DNA from: Eunapius fragilis
Taxonomy: Eukaryota; Porifera; Demospongiae; Spongillida; Spongillidae
DNA length: 64,000 nt
Direction of reading: 5' to 3'
Assembly: GCA_963681505.1 (NCBI GenBank)
Contig: OY811982.1
Location: forward strand, 3,519,234 to 3,583,233
Both the position numbers and the translations under genes were made by a program. The notes below the pieces were generated by a model. The model worked only from the letters and a program-made list of their open reading frames with translations, searched no databases and was not told the DNA's origin. This document shows, in pieces, positions 44,301-55,240 of the stretch (positions are counted from its first letter, which is position 1; each line of letters opens with the position of its first letter).

Positions 44301-45943
44301 CTTGAGTGGGTACAATAGTTCAGTCAACATGGTGGGTACAATGTACACATGTACATGTAGTATATGGCTATGTGAACGGGAAAGGTCATTGAAATATAGC
44401 AGATGATGGAGATAATGGCATAGCAGAGGAGTGGAGGAGGAGAGTGGGAGGGGAGGAGAAGGGGAGAGGGAAGAGAAGGAAAGAAGGTGAGGGGAAGAAG
44501 GCATGAGAAGGGGAGAAGCGGAGGAGAGGGGGAGGAGAGGAGAGAGGGAGGAGAGGAGAGGGGAGGGGGGCAGAGGGGGAGGCGAGGAGAAGGGGAGGGG
44601 AGGAGAGGGGGAGTGGAGGAGAGGGGAAGGAGAGGAGTGGAGGAGAGAGTGAGGAGAGGAGAGGGGAAGGAAGGAGAGGGTGAGGAGAGTAGGAGAGAGG
44701 GAGGAGAGCTAGAGAGGGGAGGGGTGCAGGAGAAAAGGAGGAGGGGAGGAAAAGGGGAGGAGAAAGGAAGTGGGAGAAGTAGAGATTGAGGGGAGAAGAG
44801 AAGGCAACGGAGGACGAACTGGAGGGAAGTGAAAGAGGAGGGGAGGAGGTGAAGGGGATGTCCGAATTGAGTGGGTGACTTTGTATAATGCATGCAATAA
44901 AACCTTCTGCAGCATCAAGTGCCCCTCCATACCTCCTGGCAGCATAAGAGAGGTGAACTCACGTACTATATTACATCATTTCCTATAACAACCCCACTCA
45001 GTATTCTAATCAATACCCACTCCATGCCAACCCCTATCCAAATCAAAGTGCCCCCAATTTTATTATCAGGCATTATATATAGGCTGCTAATATATTGATG
45101 TATGGCAATAGCAGTACTTCACTTCAACAGGGCTGGTGAGGTTGATAAAGTGGTCATGTAACAGGTGAGGTTCATAGGGTTGTGATGGAGCAGTTAAGGT
45201 TGATAGGGTGGTGATGAAGCAGGTGAGATTGATAGGGTGGTGATGTAGCAGACTATGTGTGGGTAGTGGTGCTTAGAGGACCAAATGTTAGTGTGTGTGA
45301 CTGATTTTTTAAGGTTATTAGATTTTCAGCATCATGTGTGTGACAAGAAATGTGCAATGATGTAGTACATGGCTATCTGAACACGAAATGCCATTGAAAC
45401 ATTGCAGGTGATGGGATAACAGTTGGTGGGGAATTGGAGAATGGGGAAACGGGAGAGGAATAGAGGAGGAGCAAAGGTGAGGAGGAAAAGAGGAGGGATA
45501 TGAGGAGAACAGATGGGAAGGAGGATAAGCAGAAGGGGAGGCAAGGGTAGAGGGAAGAGGAATGGAGGAGGAGCAAAGGGTAGGAGGAAGAGGGGAGGGA
45601 TATGTGGGAGGAGGATAAGGAGAAGAGGAGGCAAGGGTAGGAGGAAGAAGGTGTATGAGGAGGGGGAATGACAATCAGTGAAGGGGGTTCAGTGTTTCTT
45701 TCTTCAGTAATCTCTAACCAATGTCCAAATCAAACATTCTCACCTGGTATTGAAAATTCTCTAATCAATGCCCACTCCACACCAGTTTATCAAGTTAAAA
45801 TCACCAACCTTTAATGTTCACATCAATTTTATTATTAGACATTACATCATATATGACTTTAATTAGCATCACATGTGTGACAAGAAATGTGCAACAATTG
45901 ATCATGAAACGTCAGTTATCATTTGTATTGATCACCAACTAAC

Positions 45944-46045
45944 CTCATCTTTTATGTTCACATCAATACCAAGAGTGGAAAGGAGATGTTCCACACAAGT
46001 CGTATGACCTCCCATTGCAGCAAGGTATAATGGAGTATAACCACC
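45944..46045 (-). CDS. Ankyrin exon 8 of 12 (102 nt)
   Basis: GGYTPLYLAAMGGHTT... ending GIDVNIKDE. The donor is GAG/GTTAGT instead of GTGAGT, still a valid GT donor but weaker. TLGID replaces TPGID. Confidence 0.85.
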
Positions 46046-46663
46046 CTGGAGTGGGTACAATAGTTCAGTCAACATGGTGCATGGGTACAATGTACACATG
46101 TACAGCTATGCATAGCTGTACACAACTTTCAAAGTTTTGGGGGGGGGGGGGGGGGGGGGGGCTTATTAACCAAGGGGGTGGGTGCAGGAGAGGGCAAGGG
46201 GAAGGGGAGGAGTAGAAGGGGAGGGGGAGAGGAGAATTGGAGGATGGAGGAAAAGGAAAGGGGAGAAGTAGAAATTGAGGGGAAGGAGAAGAAAGGGCAG
46301 AGGAGGATGAACTGGAGAAGGGAAGCAATGAGGAGTGCAGGAAGTGAAGGGGATGTTAGAATTGAGGGGGAGGGGATGGTGAATTTTTATAACGCATGTA
46401 ATAAAAACCTCCTGCAGCATCAGGTACCCTCCTTACCCTCCTTGCAGATGATCTCACCTACTGCATTACATCATTTTGTATAACAACCTCACTTAGTATC
46501 CTAATCAATGCCCACTCCATGCCTGTTGGCCCCAATTTTATCATCCAGGCATTACATCATACATAACTTTAAACTAGCATCACATGTGTGACAAGAAATG
46601 TGCAACAATGGATCATGAAGGTCCATCAATGTCAGTTATCATTTATATTGATCACCAACTCAC

Positions 46664-46765
46664 CCTGTGTTTAATGTTCACATCAATACCAGGAGTGGAA
46701 AGGAGACGTTCCACACAAGCAGTATGACCTCCCCTTGCAGCAAGGTGTAAGGGAGTACAACCATC
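46664..46765 (-). CDS. Ankyrin exon 7 of 12 (102 nt)
   Basis: DGCTPLHLAARGGHTA... ending GIDVNIKHR. Phase 0 both sides, donor AGG/GTGAGT. Confidence 0.9.
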
Positions 46766-47202
46766 CTGGAGTGGGTACAATAATCCAGTCAACATGGTGG
46801 GTACAATGTACACATGTGCATGTAGCATATTTCTATGTGAACAGGAAAGGTCATTGGAATATTGCAGGTGATGAGGATAATGACATTGGAGAGGAGTGGA
46901 GGAGGAGGGGAGTAAAGAAGAAGGGGAGGAGATGAGGGGACAGATGAGTGTAGGAGGAGAAAAGGGGAGAGAAGAAGAGGCAGGAGAAGGAGAGAAGAAG
47001 GGGAGCAGAGGAGTTGAAGAGGGGTGGAGGAGAGGTAAGGAGAGCTAGAGAGGGGAGGGAGCAGGAGAAAGGGAGGGGAGGAGGAAAAGGGGAGGAGAAT
47101 GAGAGGAAAGCAGAGGAGAATGCGAGGGTGGAGGAGAGATTGAGGGGGAGGAGACGAGAAAGTAGGAGAGGGTGAACTGAAGTAGGAAAGCGAATGAGGA
47201 GT

Positions 47203-47221
47203 GTTAGGGTTAGGGTTAGGA
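47203..47221. repeat. Interstitial telomere-like repeat
   Basis: Three consecutive TTAGGG-type units (GTTAGGGTTAGGGTTAGG) within the intron between ankyrin exons 6 and 7. Short; may mark a repaired break or be chance in G-rich DNA. Confidence 0.6.
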
Positions 47222-47285
47222 TTAACTGATAACTGATGGATCATGAAGGTCCGCCAGGTATAATTTATATAGATCACCAACTCAC

Positions 47286-47387
47286 CTTGCCCTTAATGTT
47301 CACATCAAAACCAGGAGAGGAAAGGAGACATTCCACACAAGTAGTATGACCTTCCCTTGCAGCAAGGTCTAATGGAGTATAACCACC
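47286..47387 (-). CDS. Ankyrin exon 6 of 12 (102 nt)
   Basis: GGYTPLDLAAREGHTT... ending GFDVNIKGK. Asp replaces the usual His of TPLH and Cys occurs in VECLL; otherwise canonical. Phase 0 both sides. Confidence 0.85.
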
Positions 47388-47568
47388 CTGGAATGGGTAC
47401 AATAGTTCAGTCAACATGGTGGGTACAATGTGCAGATGTACATGTAGCATATGGCTATGTGAACAGGAAAGGACGTAGAAATATTGCAGGTGATGGTGAT
47501 AACGGCTAGGAGAGGAGTGGAGAAAGAGGAGGTGAGGAAAGGAGAAGGGGAGGGGAGGAAGAGAAGGG

Positions 47569-47720
47569 TGTATTATCCTTGTAGAGACACCTGAATTCTC
47601 TACTGACTCAATTCAAATGGATTTCCAACATACCAACACAAAGCATGTTACACATGAAAGAACCGACACTACATGTAAATCACGTGTCAATGCAATATCA
47701 CAATTAGTTATTATACTACA
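47569..47720 (-). repeat. LTR (3' relative to coding strand)
   Basis: 152 bp, TGTATTATCCTTGTAGAGAC at one end and TTATTATACTACA at the other. Pairs with 51699-51841. Confidence 0.85.
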
Positions 47721-47833
47721 ACCTCCCCTTTTCAGTTTACACTTTTACATAGTCGTTGAACCTCTTTTGGAGACCTGACTGTTCTTCCTGATATTGTTGT
47801 GCACGTTTTACATGCAAGGTTTTCACCAGTATG

Positions 47834-50800
47834 TTAATGTACTGGATCTCCAATGCCTGGTTGGTTACTAATTCTTTTGTTTTCACCTTCTGCTATTGCG
47901 GCATCTGCAGGTTCACCAATCTCTACATATGTCCCATCTCCCTCAGAGGGCTCTGTGTGCCTCTCCTCCGATAAAGAGTATGTTATTGGCATATCTGGTT
48001 CTGGCAACTGTTCTTCCTGTTTCATCAAGTGTTTTCTATTTCTCCTCAGCAACTTTCCCTCTTCTGTTTTCACGACATAAGACCTTGGTGTTTCTGCCTT
48101 GTCCATCACCACAACTGGTTTCCATTTCCCCTGTATTTGAACATGCGCTCTTTCTCCTTCCTAGAGCTAGCGTAATGGTTTGGAACCTTTGTCATAGTTC
48201 TGTTTCTGACATGCCTTCCTTTCATTCTGTTTCATTTTCACTAGGCATGGACTTTTGGTTGAAGCTGTGAGGTTGCTACTGGAAGGTTAGTGCGTAACCT
48301 TCTGCTCATCAGCAACTGAGCTGGTGAGGCTAGGTTGTCCATTACTGTGTTCCTGTTTTCCAGTAAACACAAATATAGATCCTGACCATCTGCCTTAGCT
48401 TTGATCAGTAGCCTTTTGACTGTTTGGACACTCCTTTCAGCTAGCCCATTCGCTTGAGGATGGTACGGACTTGTAGTGGTGTGTTTGATCCTGTATTCCT
48501 TTGTGAGCGTCTGAAATTCCTTTGCTAGTGCATTGTGAGCCATTATCACTAATGATCATGACAGGTATTCCATGTCTAGCAAATAAAGATTTCATGTGAT
48601 GTATCATTGTTGCACTGTTTGTATTTTCTAACATCCTGACTTCAAATGTAATGTGAATAATAGTCCACTAACAGTAAGTAATCTTTGCCACTCCACTGCA
48701 TGGAACAGATCAGCTGCAAGTATTTCCCATGGGCACTCAGGTGCCGGACCTGGTAGCATGGGTTCTTTGGGATTGGAATCAGGATATTCCTGACATATGG
48801 TGCATCTTAATCCATTTGCTCTATTGCCTTATTCATGCCAGGCCAGAACACCACTTCTCTCGCACGTTGTGAACACTTTGTGATACCAATGTGTCCCATG
48901 TGAATTCGATCAAGCATGCTTCCCCTGAGATTTTTGTGGAACTGTCAGTTTCTCCCCTTTGAGTAGAATTCCATCGGCGATCACGAAGATGCCAATAGCC
49001 TCGTATCTCTTCAGGTACCTGTGATTGTTCTTCCGGCCATCCATGTCGTATGTGGATTTTTAGTTTCTGCATTGACTGGTCTTCATTTATAGCCGCCTTT
49101 ATCTCCTGTAACCACATCTCTGACATGCTTGTGTCAAGGATCAGGTGTACAGTACATTTCAGTTCCTCCTCCATTCTGTCAGTAGTGTTGTCAGTAGTGC
49201 ATGCTCTAGATAGTGTATCAGCAATGGTCATTTCCTTCCCAGGCTTGTAACATAATATGAAATCATACCTCTGAAGTCAACGTAACATACGTTGTAAATG
49301 AGATGGGGCATGACACAAGGACTTTTTTGAGATTGCTTCCATTGGCTTATCACACACTTGCCATACACATATTGGTTAAATCTTTCCTGTCCGAATAATA
49401 TAGCAAGCAGGTCTTTTTCGATTTGTGCATATCTGCACTCTGTTTCTGTCAGTGCTAGTGATGCATATGCTACTGGCTGGCCTTCTTGCAGCAGAACTGC
49501 ACCTAGACCGAACTGGGAGGCATCACAACTAACTGTTAAGGGTTTTTTCACATTCTAAAACGCTAAGACTGGTGCTGTTGATACCAGATGTTTCAACCTC
49601 TTGAATGCTTCCTTATGCTCATGATTCCAGTTGAATTGGACATCTTTTTTTAGTAGATCTCGTATGGGTTTTGTCACTGCAGCCATGTCGAGAATGAATT
49701 TCTCTACATAGTTGACTACCCCAAGAAGTCTTCCCATTCCTTTTTTGTCATCTGGTGGTGACATTTCTGCAATTACTCAAAGTTTACCCTATCAGGGGCC
49801 AACCCATCTGCACTTACTGTATGCCCTAAGTATGTTACTTCAGGCAAATTGAATCTGCACTTGTCCTTGGTCGAGCTTACAGTAAATTGTTGTGTTCCTC
49901 TTCTGACAGCCCATACCTGTGGTAGTATGTCTATTTCAACACCAGCTGGTAGGTCACCAAAACACTGCCACATGCGTTTTTGGAACACTTCTTGCGCTGA
50001 TTTCACTCCAATGGCATTCTGGCAAAACAATATCACCCAAAAGAGCACTGAATGTTGTTAACAGCTGACTTTCTTTATCCAATGGTATTTGCCAATATCC
50101 ATATTTCGCATCAAACTTTGAGAAGCGTTTTGCCCCTGACAATCTTGTGGTTATGTCTTCCAATGTTGGTAACTGGAAGTGTTCACACTTGATTGCCTTG
50201 TTGAGTGGCTGAGGATCCAAACATATTCTCAGGTGTTGGATCCAAACATATTCTCAGGTGTTTGGTTTTGTGTTTTTCCACAATTATTAAAGAGTTCACC
50301 AATCAGTAGGAATTTCAACCTTCTTGATCACCCCCATTCGCTCCATGTTGTCCAGTTCTTCTTTAAGACATTCTCGAAATGCCACCAGTTGATTCCTGAG
50401 GGGACAAACAACTGGTTGTATATCATTATCAATCCTGATTTTATATTGTTCAGTGAGACACCCAAGTCCTTGAAACACCACATCATAAGTCTTGATGATA
50501 TCCTCTGTTTTGGTAATGCTTGTGACCACTCTAATTAGATAGAGCTCCTTGGATGCCTGAAAACTGAGAATTGTGCACTGTTGTATTGTGATAATAAAAT
50601 ACTCTAGAAGACTTTCCCTACACTGCAGCTGACATGAGCCCACTACTGCTAATTTGTTGCCTGAGTAACTAACTAAATTGGTCTTGACTCTGGTCAAATG
50701 TGGCTTGTTATTTAACTGTTTGAAGAATGTCCCACTGTAAGATATTGACTTGAGATCCAGCATCCACCTTAAACTTCACCTGAGTTCCATTCACAGTAAG

Positions 50801-51682
50801 CATTGCGAAATACTCACTATAGTCATCTTTGCTGCTTTTGGTTATACTTCCAACATATCTGGTGTCCTCTGATTCTTCTGTTGACTTATAGACTGTGGCA
50901 ACCATTTTGGACCTGCACTTGTGAGCAAAATTCTTAAACCATCCACATTGCCACATTGATAACATTTCTTTCCTAGAGCAAAGCATTGTGATATGCAATG
51001 TACAGAACCACAATTGCCACATGACCGCTGACTTGCCACTTGCAGTTCTTCTCTGTCTTGAGGTTTGACTCCAACAGGTTTCCCATGATGAGAGTTTGTT
51101 TCACAGCTTGCACTACTGTTTCAGGTCCTTCTTCACTGAGCAGTTTTATCTGCCTGTTAGATTCCTCTTCTTTTTGCAGATCAACATGGCCTTATCAAGT
51201 GACAACTCTTACTCTCTCAACAGACGTCCTTTCACTCGCTCCGATATGATGCCATATACCAGTTGATCGCATATCATTTCATTTTCCAGGCTCCCAAAGT
51301 TGCAGTTCTTTGCCAACAACTTTAGCGCAATGACATATTGGTTGGATGTCAGTGTCTCATCCTTCCCTTAGTTGCGCATGTCGAATTTATATTGTTCCAT
51401 AGTGACGTTCTGCTTTGCCTTGCAATACTCCACAAATTTTTTGCAAAGTACGTCTACTTTGTCCTTTTCCTTGGTAGTTATCTTCATGGCAGTGTATATG
51501 TCTCTGCCAGATTGACCAATCAGATACAAGAAGGCGCTGCAATTTTCTTTTTCCGACTTCACTGACATGCTAAACTGTAAGTATAGCTCCATCCCTTGTC
51601 TCCATTTCCGACATTTTTCCTGAACTGAAACGCTATCTGTGGTAAGGAGGTCGAGCTCACCAGGCACTTTCAAAACATCCAT
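47834..51682 (-). pseudogene. gag-pol of the Ty3/gypsy copy
   Basis: Gag starts near 51682 (MDVLKVPGELDLLTTD); a zinc knuckle CGNCGSVHCISQC lies at about 51.01 kb. Protease FKVDAGSQVNIL near 50.78 kb. RT pieces: MGVIKKVEIPTDW (50.3 kb) and RFSKFDAKYGYWQIPLD (50.1 kb, motif A). RNase H SCDASQFGLGAVLLQ (49.5 kb). Integrase core ISDNGSQCTSKG (48.55 kb) and C-terminal region ETPRSYVVKTEEGKLLRR (48.08 kb). Frame changes and stops occur between almost every block, so no functional product is expected. Confidence 0.8.
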
Positions 51683-51698
51683 TTTACTTCTGACACCA

Positions 51699-51841
51699 TG
51701 TAATATCCTTGTAGATGCCCGAATTCACTACTGACTCGATTCAAATGGATTTCCAACACACCAACGCAAAGAACGTTACCACGAAAGAACCGACACTAAA
51801 TCATGTGTCAATCCAATATCACAATTACTTATAATACTACA
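51699..51841 (-). repeat. LTR (5' relative to coding strand)
   Basis: 143 bp, starts TGTAATATCCTTGTAGATGC, ends ATAATACTACA. About 9 bp shorter than its partner. Confidence 0.85.
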
Positions 51842-52495
51842 AAGAGGAGGAGAAGGGAGAAGGAGGAGGGGAGTAGGTGGGGAGGTGAAAGGAAGGGGAG
51901 GGAAGAGAAGGGGAGAAGAGGGGAAGAAGGCAGGAATAGAAGGAGAGAAGCGGGGGGAAGTAGAGAGGGGTGGGGAGCAGGAGAAAGGGAGGGGAGGAGG
52001 AAAAGTCGAGGGAGAAGGGGCAGGGAGGAGGGAAGGGGAGGGAATGAGAGGAGAATGGGAGGGTGGAAGGGAAGAGGAGGAGTCCAGATTGAGGGGGAGA
52101 AGAGAAGGCAGAGGATGAACTGGAGGAGGGAAGCAAATGAGGATTGGAGGAGGTGAAGGGGGATGTCAGAAGTGAGGGTGAGGAGTGGGTGAATTTTATA
52201 ATGCATGCAATAAAAACCTTCTGCAGCATTAGGTGCCCCTCAATACCTCCTTGCAGGATAAGAGAGGTGATCTCACCTACATGTACTGCATTGCATCATT
52301 TCGCATAACAACCTCACTCAGTATTCTAATCAATGCCAACTCGAGGCAAGTAAAAACTAACCCTTCTCCAAATCAAACAGTGTCCCCAATTTTATTATTA
52401 AGCATTACATCATATATAACTTTAAATAGCATCACGTGGTGCCAAAAAATGTGCAACAATGGATCAGTTAAAATCTGCATTGATCACCAACTCAC

Positions 52496-52597
52496 CGTGT
52501 GTTTAATGTTCACATCAATACCAGGAGATGAAAGGAGATGTTCCACACAAGTAGTATGGCCTCCTCTTGCAGCATGATGTAATGGAGTATTACCATA
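52496..52597 (-). CDS. Ankyrin exon 5 of 12 (102 nt)
   Basis: YGNTPLHHAARGGHTT... ending GIDVNIKHT. Phase 0 both sides, donor ACG/GTGAGT. Asn and His substitutions occur in the first helix region. Confidence 0.9.
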
Positions 52598-53422
52598 CTG
52601 GAGTGGGTACAATAGTTCTGTCAACATGGTGGGTACAATGTACACATGTACATGTAGTATATGGCTATGTGAACAGGAAAGGTCATTGAAATATACCAGG
52701 TGATGGAGATAACAGCATAGGAGAGGAGTGGATGAGGAGTAGAGGAAAGGAGAAGGGGAGGGAAGAGAAAGGGAGAAGGGGAGGAAAAGAAGGCAGGTCG
52801 AGAAGGAGAGAACGGGAGGTGAGGAGAGAGGAGAGGGGGAAGAAAGGGGAGGAGGAGAGGGGAAGAGGAGAGGGGGTGGGGGAGGAGATGAGGAGGAGAG
52901 GGAGAGGGGAGAGGGAGGGGAACAGGAGAAATGAAGGGGAGGAGGAAAAGAGGAGGGAGGGGGTGAAGGGTATAGAAGGGAAGGGGAGGAGTATTAATTG
53001 AGGGAGAGAATAAAATATGGTGGAGAAGGATGTATTGGAGGAGGGAAGTGAATGAGGAGGGGAGGAGATGAAAGGGGATGTCAGAATTGAGTGGATGGGG
53101 TGGGGGAATTCTTATAACGCATGCAATAAAAACCTGCAGCATTACATATTGGTGCTCCTCCATACCTCATTGCAAGACGTGACCTCACCTACTGCATTAC
53201 ATCATTTGCTATAACAACCCACTCAGCATTCCAATCAATGCCCACTCTATACCAGTAATTACTAACCCTAGTCCAAATCAAACACAGTGCCCCGAATATT
53301 ATCATCAAGCATTACATCGTACATAACTTTAATTAGCATCACATGTGTGACACGAAATGTGCAACAATGGATCATGAAAGTCCATCAATGTCAGTTTTCC
53401 TTTATATTGATCATCAACTCAC

Positions 53423-53524
53423 CTGGCCTTTAATATTCACATCAATACCAGGAGATGAAAGGAGATGTTCCACACAAGTAGTATGACCTTCCCTTGCCGC
53501 AAGATGTAATGGAGCATCACCATA
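53423..53524 (-). CDS. Ankyrin exon 4 of 12 (102 nt)
   Basis: YGDAPLHLAAREGHTT... ending GIDVNIKGQ. Ala replaces the Thr of TPLH, which usually stabilises the helix start. Phase 0 both sides. Confidence 0.9.
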
Positions 53525-54438
53525 CTGGAGTTGGTACAATAGTTCAGTCAACATGGTGGTACAATGTCCACATGTACATGTAGTATATGGTTATGTGAAC
53601 AGGACAGGTCATTGAAATATTGCAGGTGATGGAGACAGTGGCATAGGAGAGAAGAGGAGGAATAGAATGGGAGGAAATGAGAAGGGGAGGGAAAGAGGAG
53701 AAGGGGAGGGGAGGGAGAGAAGGGGAAGAGGAGAAGGAAGGAGAGGGGACAGAGGGAGAGTATTGGAGGAGAGAAGGGGAGAGGAGAAAAGAGAAAGGAA
53801 GGAGGAGAAGGGAGAAGGAGAGGAGACAAAGGGGGTGTGGGAGGGAGGGAGGGAAGAGAAGGGGAGATGGGGAGGGGAAGAAGGCAGGAAATGGGAGAAG
53901 GGGAGGGGAGGCGAAAAGGAGAGGGGAGAGAGTACGAGAGGGGAGGGGAGGTGGAGAGAGGAAGGGAGAGGAGAATGGGAGGATGGAGGAGAAGGGAAGG
54001 GGAGGTGTCGAGTTTGAGGGGGAGGAGAAGAGAAGGCAGAGGAGGATGAACTGGAGGAAGGAAGCAAATGAGGATTGGAGGAGGTGAAGGGGATCGTCAG
54101 AAGTGAGGGGGAGGGGCAGGTGACTTTAAAATGCATGCAATAAAAACCTTCTGCATCACTAGGTGCCCCTCCATACCCCTTTGCCGGATAAGAGAGGTGT
54201 CCTCACCTACTGCATTACATCATCTCCTATAATAACCCCAGTATTCTAATCAATGCCCACTCCATGCTAGTAATCCCTAACCACACTGTCCAAATCAAAC
54301 ACAGTGCCCCCAATTTTATCATCAAGGATTGCATCATACATGAATTTAAATAGCATCATGTGTGACAAGAAATGTGTAACAATGAATCACGAAGGTCCAT
54401 CAATGTCTGTTATCATTTACATTGATCCCCTTACTCAC

Positions 54439-54540
54439 CCTGCCTTTAATGTTCACATCAATACCAGGAGTGGAAAGGAGACTTTCCACACAAGTAGTAT
54501 GACCTTCCCTTGCAGCAAGGTATAATGGAGTATCACTATC
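54439..54540 (-). CDS. Ankyrin exon 3 of 12 (102 nt)
   Basis: DSDTPLYLAAREGHTT... ending GIDVNIKGR. Ser at the usual Gly of the turn, and VESLL in helix 2. Phase 0 both sides. Confidence 0.9.
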
Positions 54541-55240
54541 CTGGAGTGGGTACTCTAGGTCAGTAAACATGGTGGGTACAATGTGCACATGTACAAGTAG
54601 AATGTGGCTATGTGAACAGGAAAGGTCATTGAAATACTGCAGGTGATGGAGATAACAGTGTGTGAGGGGCATGGTAGACAAGAGGAGGCAAAAGGAGGGG
54701 AGGATAGTGGAGTGAATAGAAGGAGAGAAGAGGAGGAGAAGGAAGAGAAGGGGAGAAGTGGAGGGGAGAAGGAGTGGGGAGGAGGAGAGGGGAGGAGGAG
54801 AGGGGAGGAGGAGAGGGGAAGAGGAGAGGGGAGGAGGAGAGAGGAGGAGGAGAGGGGAGGAGGAGAGGGGAGGAGGAGAGGGGCAGGGGAGGAGGAGAAA
54901 CAAAGGAGAGCTAGAAAGGGGAGGGGAGCATGAGAAGGAAAGGGAAGGAGAAAAAAGGGGAGAAGGGGAGGGGAGGATGGGAAGGGGAGGAGAAGGTTAG
55001 GAAGGGAGAGGAGAGGGGGAGATGGAGAAGGGAAGGGGAGGAGTAGAGATTGAGTGGGAGGAGAAGAGAAGGCGGAGGATGAACTGGAGGAGGGAAGTGA
55101 ATGAGGAGAGGAGAAGGTGAAAGGGATGTCAGAATTGAGGGAGAGAGGTAATTTTTGTAACACATGCAATAAAAAACCTTCTACAGCATCTGGTGCCCCT
55201 CCATACCTCCTGGCAGCATAAGAGAGATGACCTCACCTAC

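Larger units (their letters stand above)
42333..47285. repeat. Block of tandem ankyrin units, roughly 0.7-1.7 kb each
   Basis: Each unit contains, in plus orientation: the exon, then CTGGAGTGGGTACAATAGTT, a purine tract, ACGCATGCAATAAAAACCTT, a block with GGTGCCCCTCCATACCTCC, and GATCACCAACTCAC before the next exon. Purine tracts are at about 42452-42865, 43427-43880, 44424-44868, 45421-45672, 46183-46380 and 46878-47200. A 23-base poly-G run lies at 46139-46161. Between 44.9 and 45.9 kb one unit has no exon and instead carries a copy of the minisatellite found beside the P-loop exon. Confidence 0.85.
47569..51841 (-). mobile_element. Ty3/gypsy-type LTR retrotransposon, decayed
   Basis: 4,273 bp bounded by direct terminal repeats that start TGTA and end ACTACA (47569-47720, 152 bp; 51699-51841, 143 bp). 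Coding on the minus strand in the order gag, protease, RT, RNase H, integrase, as in Ty3/gypsy. It sits inside the purine tract between ankyrin exons 5 and 6, so the target duplication is hard to read (purine bases on both sides). The two LTRs differ by several small indels and substitutions, so it is not recent. Confidence 0.85.
51842..55240. repeat. Second block of tandem ankyrin units
   Basis: Same unit structure as 42.3-47.3 kb. Purine tracts at about 51842-52190, 52723-53110, 53643-54120 and 54661-55145. Exons 5, 4 and 3 lie between them. The last unit is broken at 55240 by the giant foldback. Confidence 0.85.
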
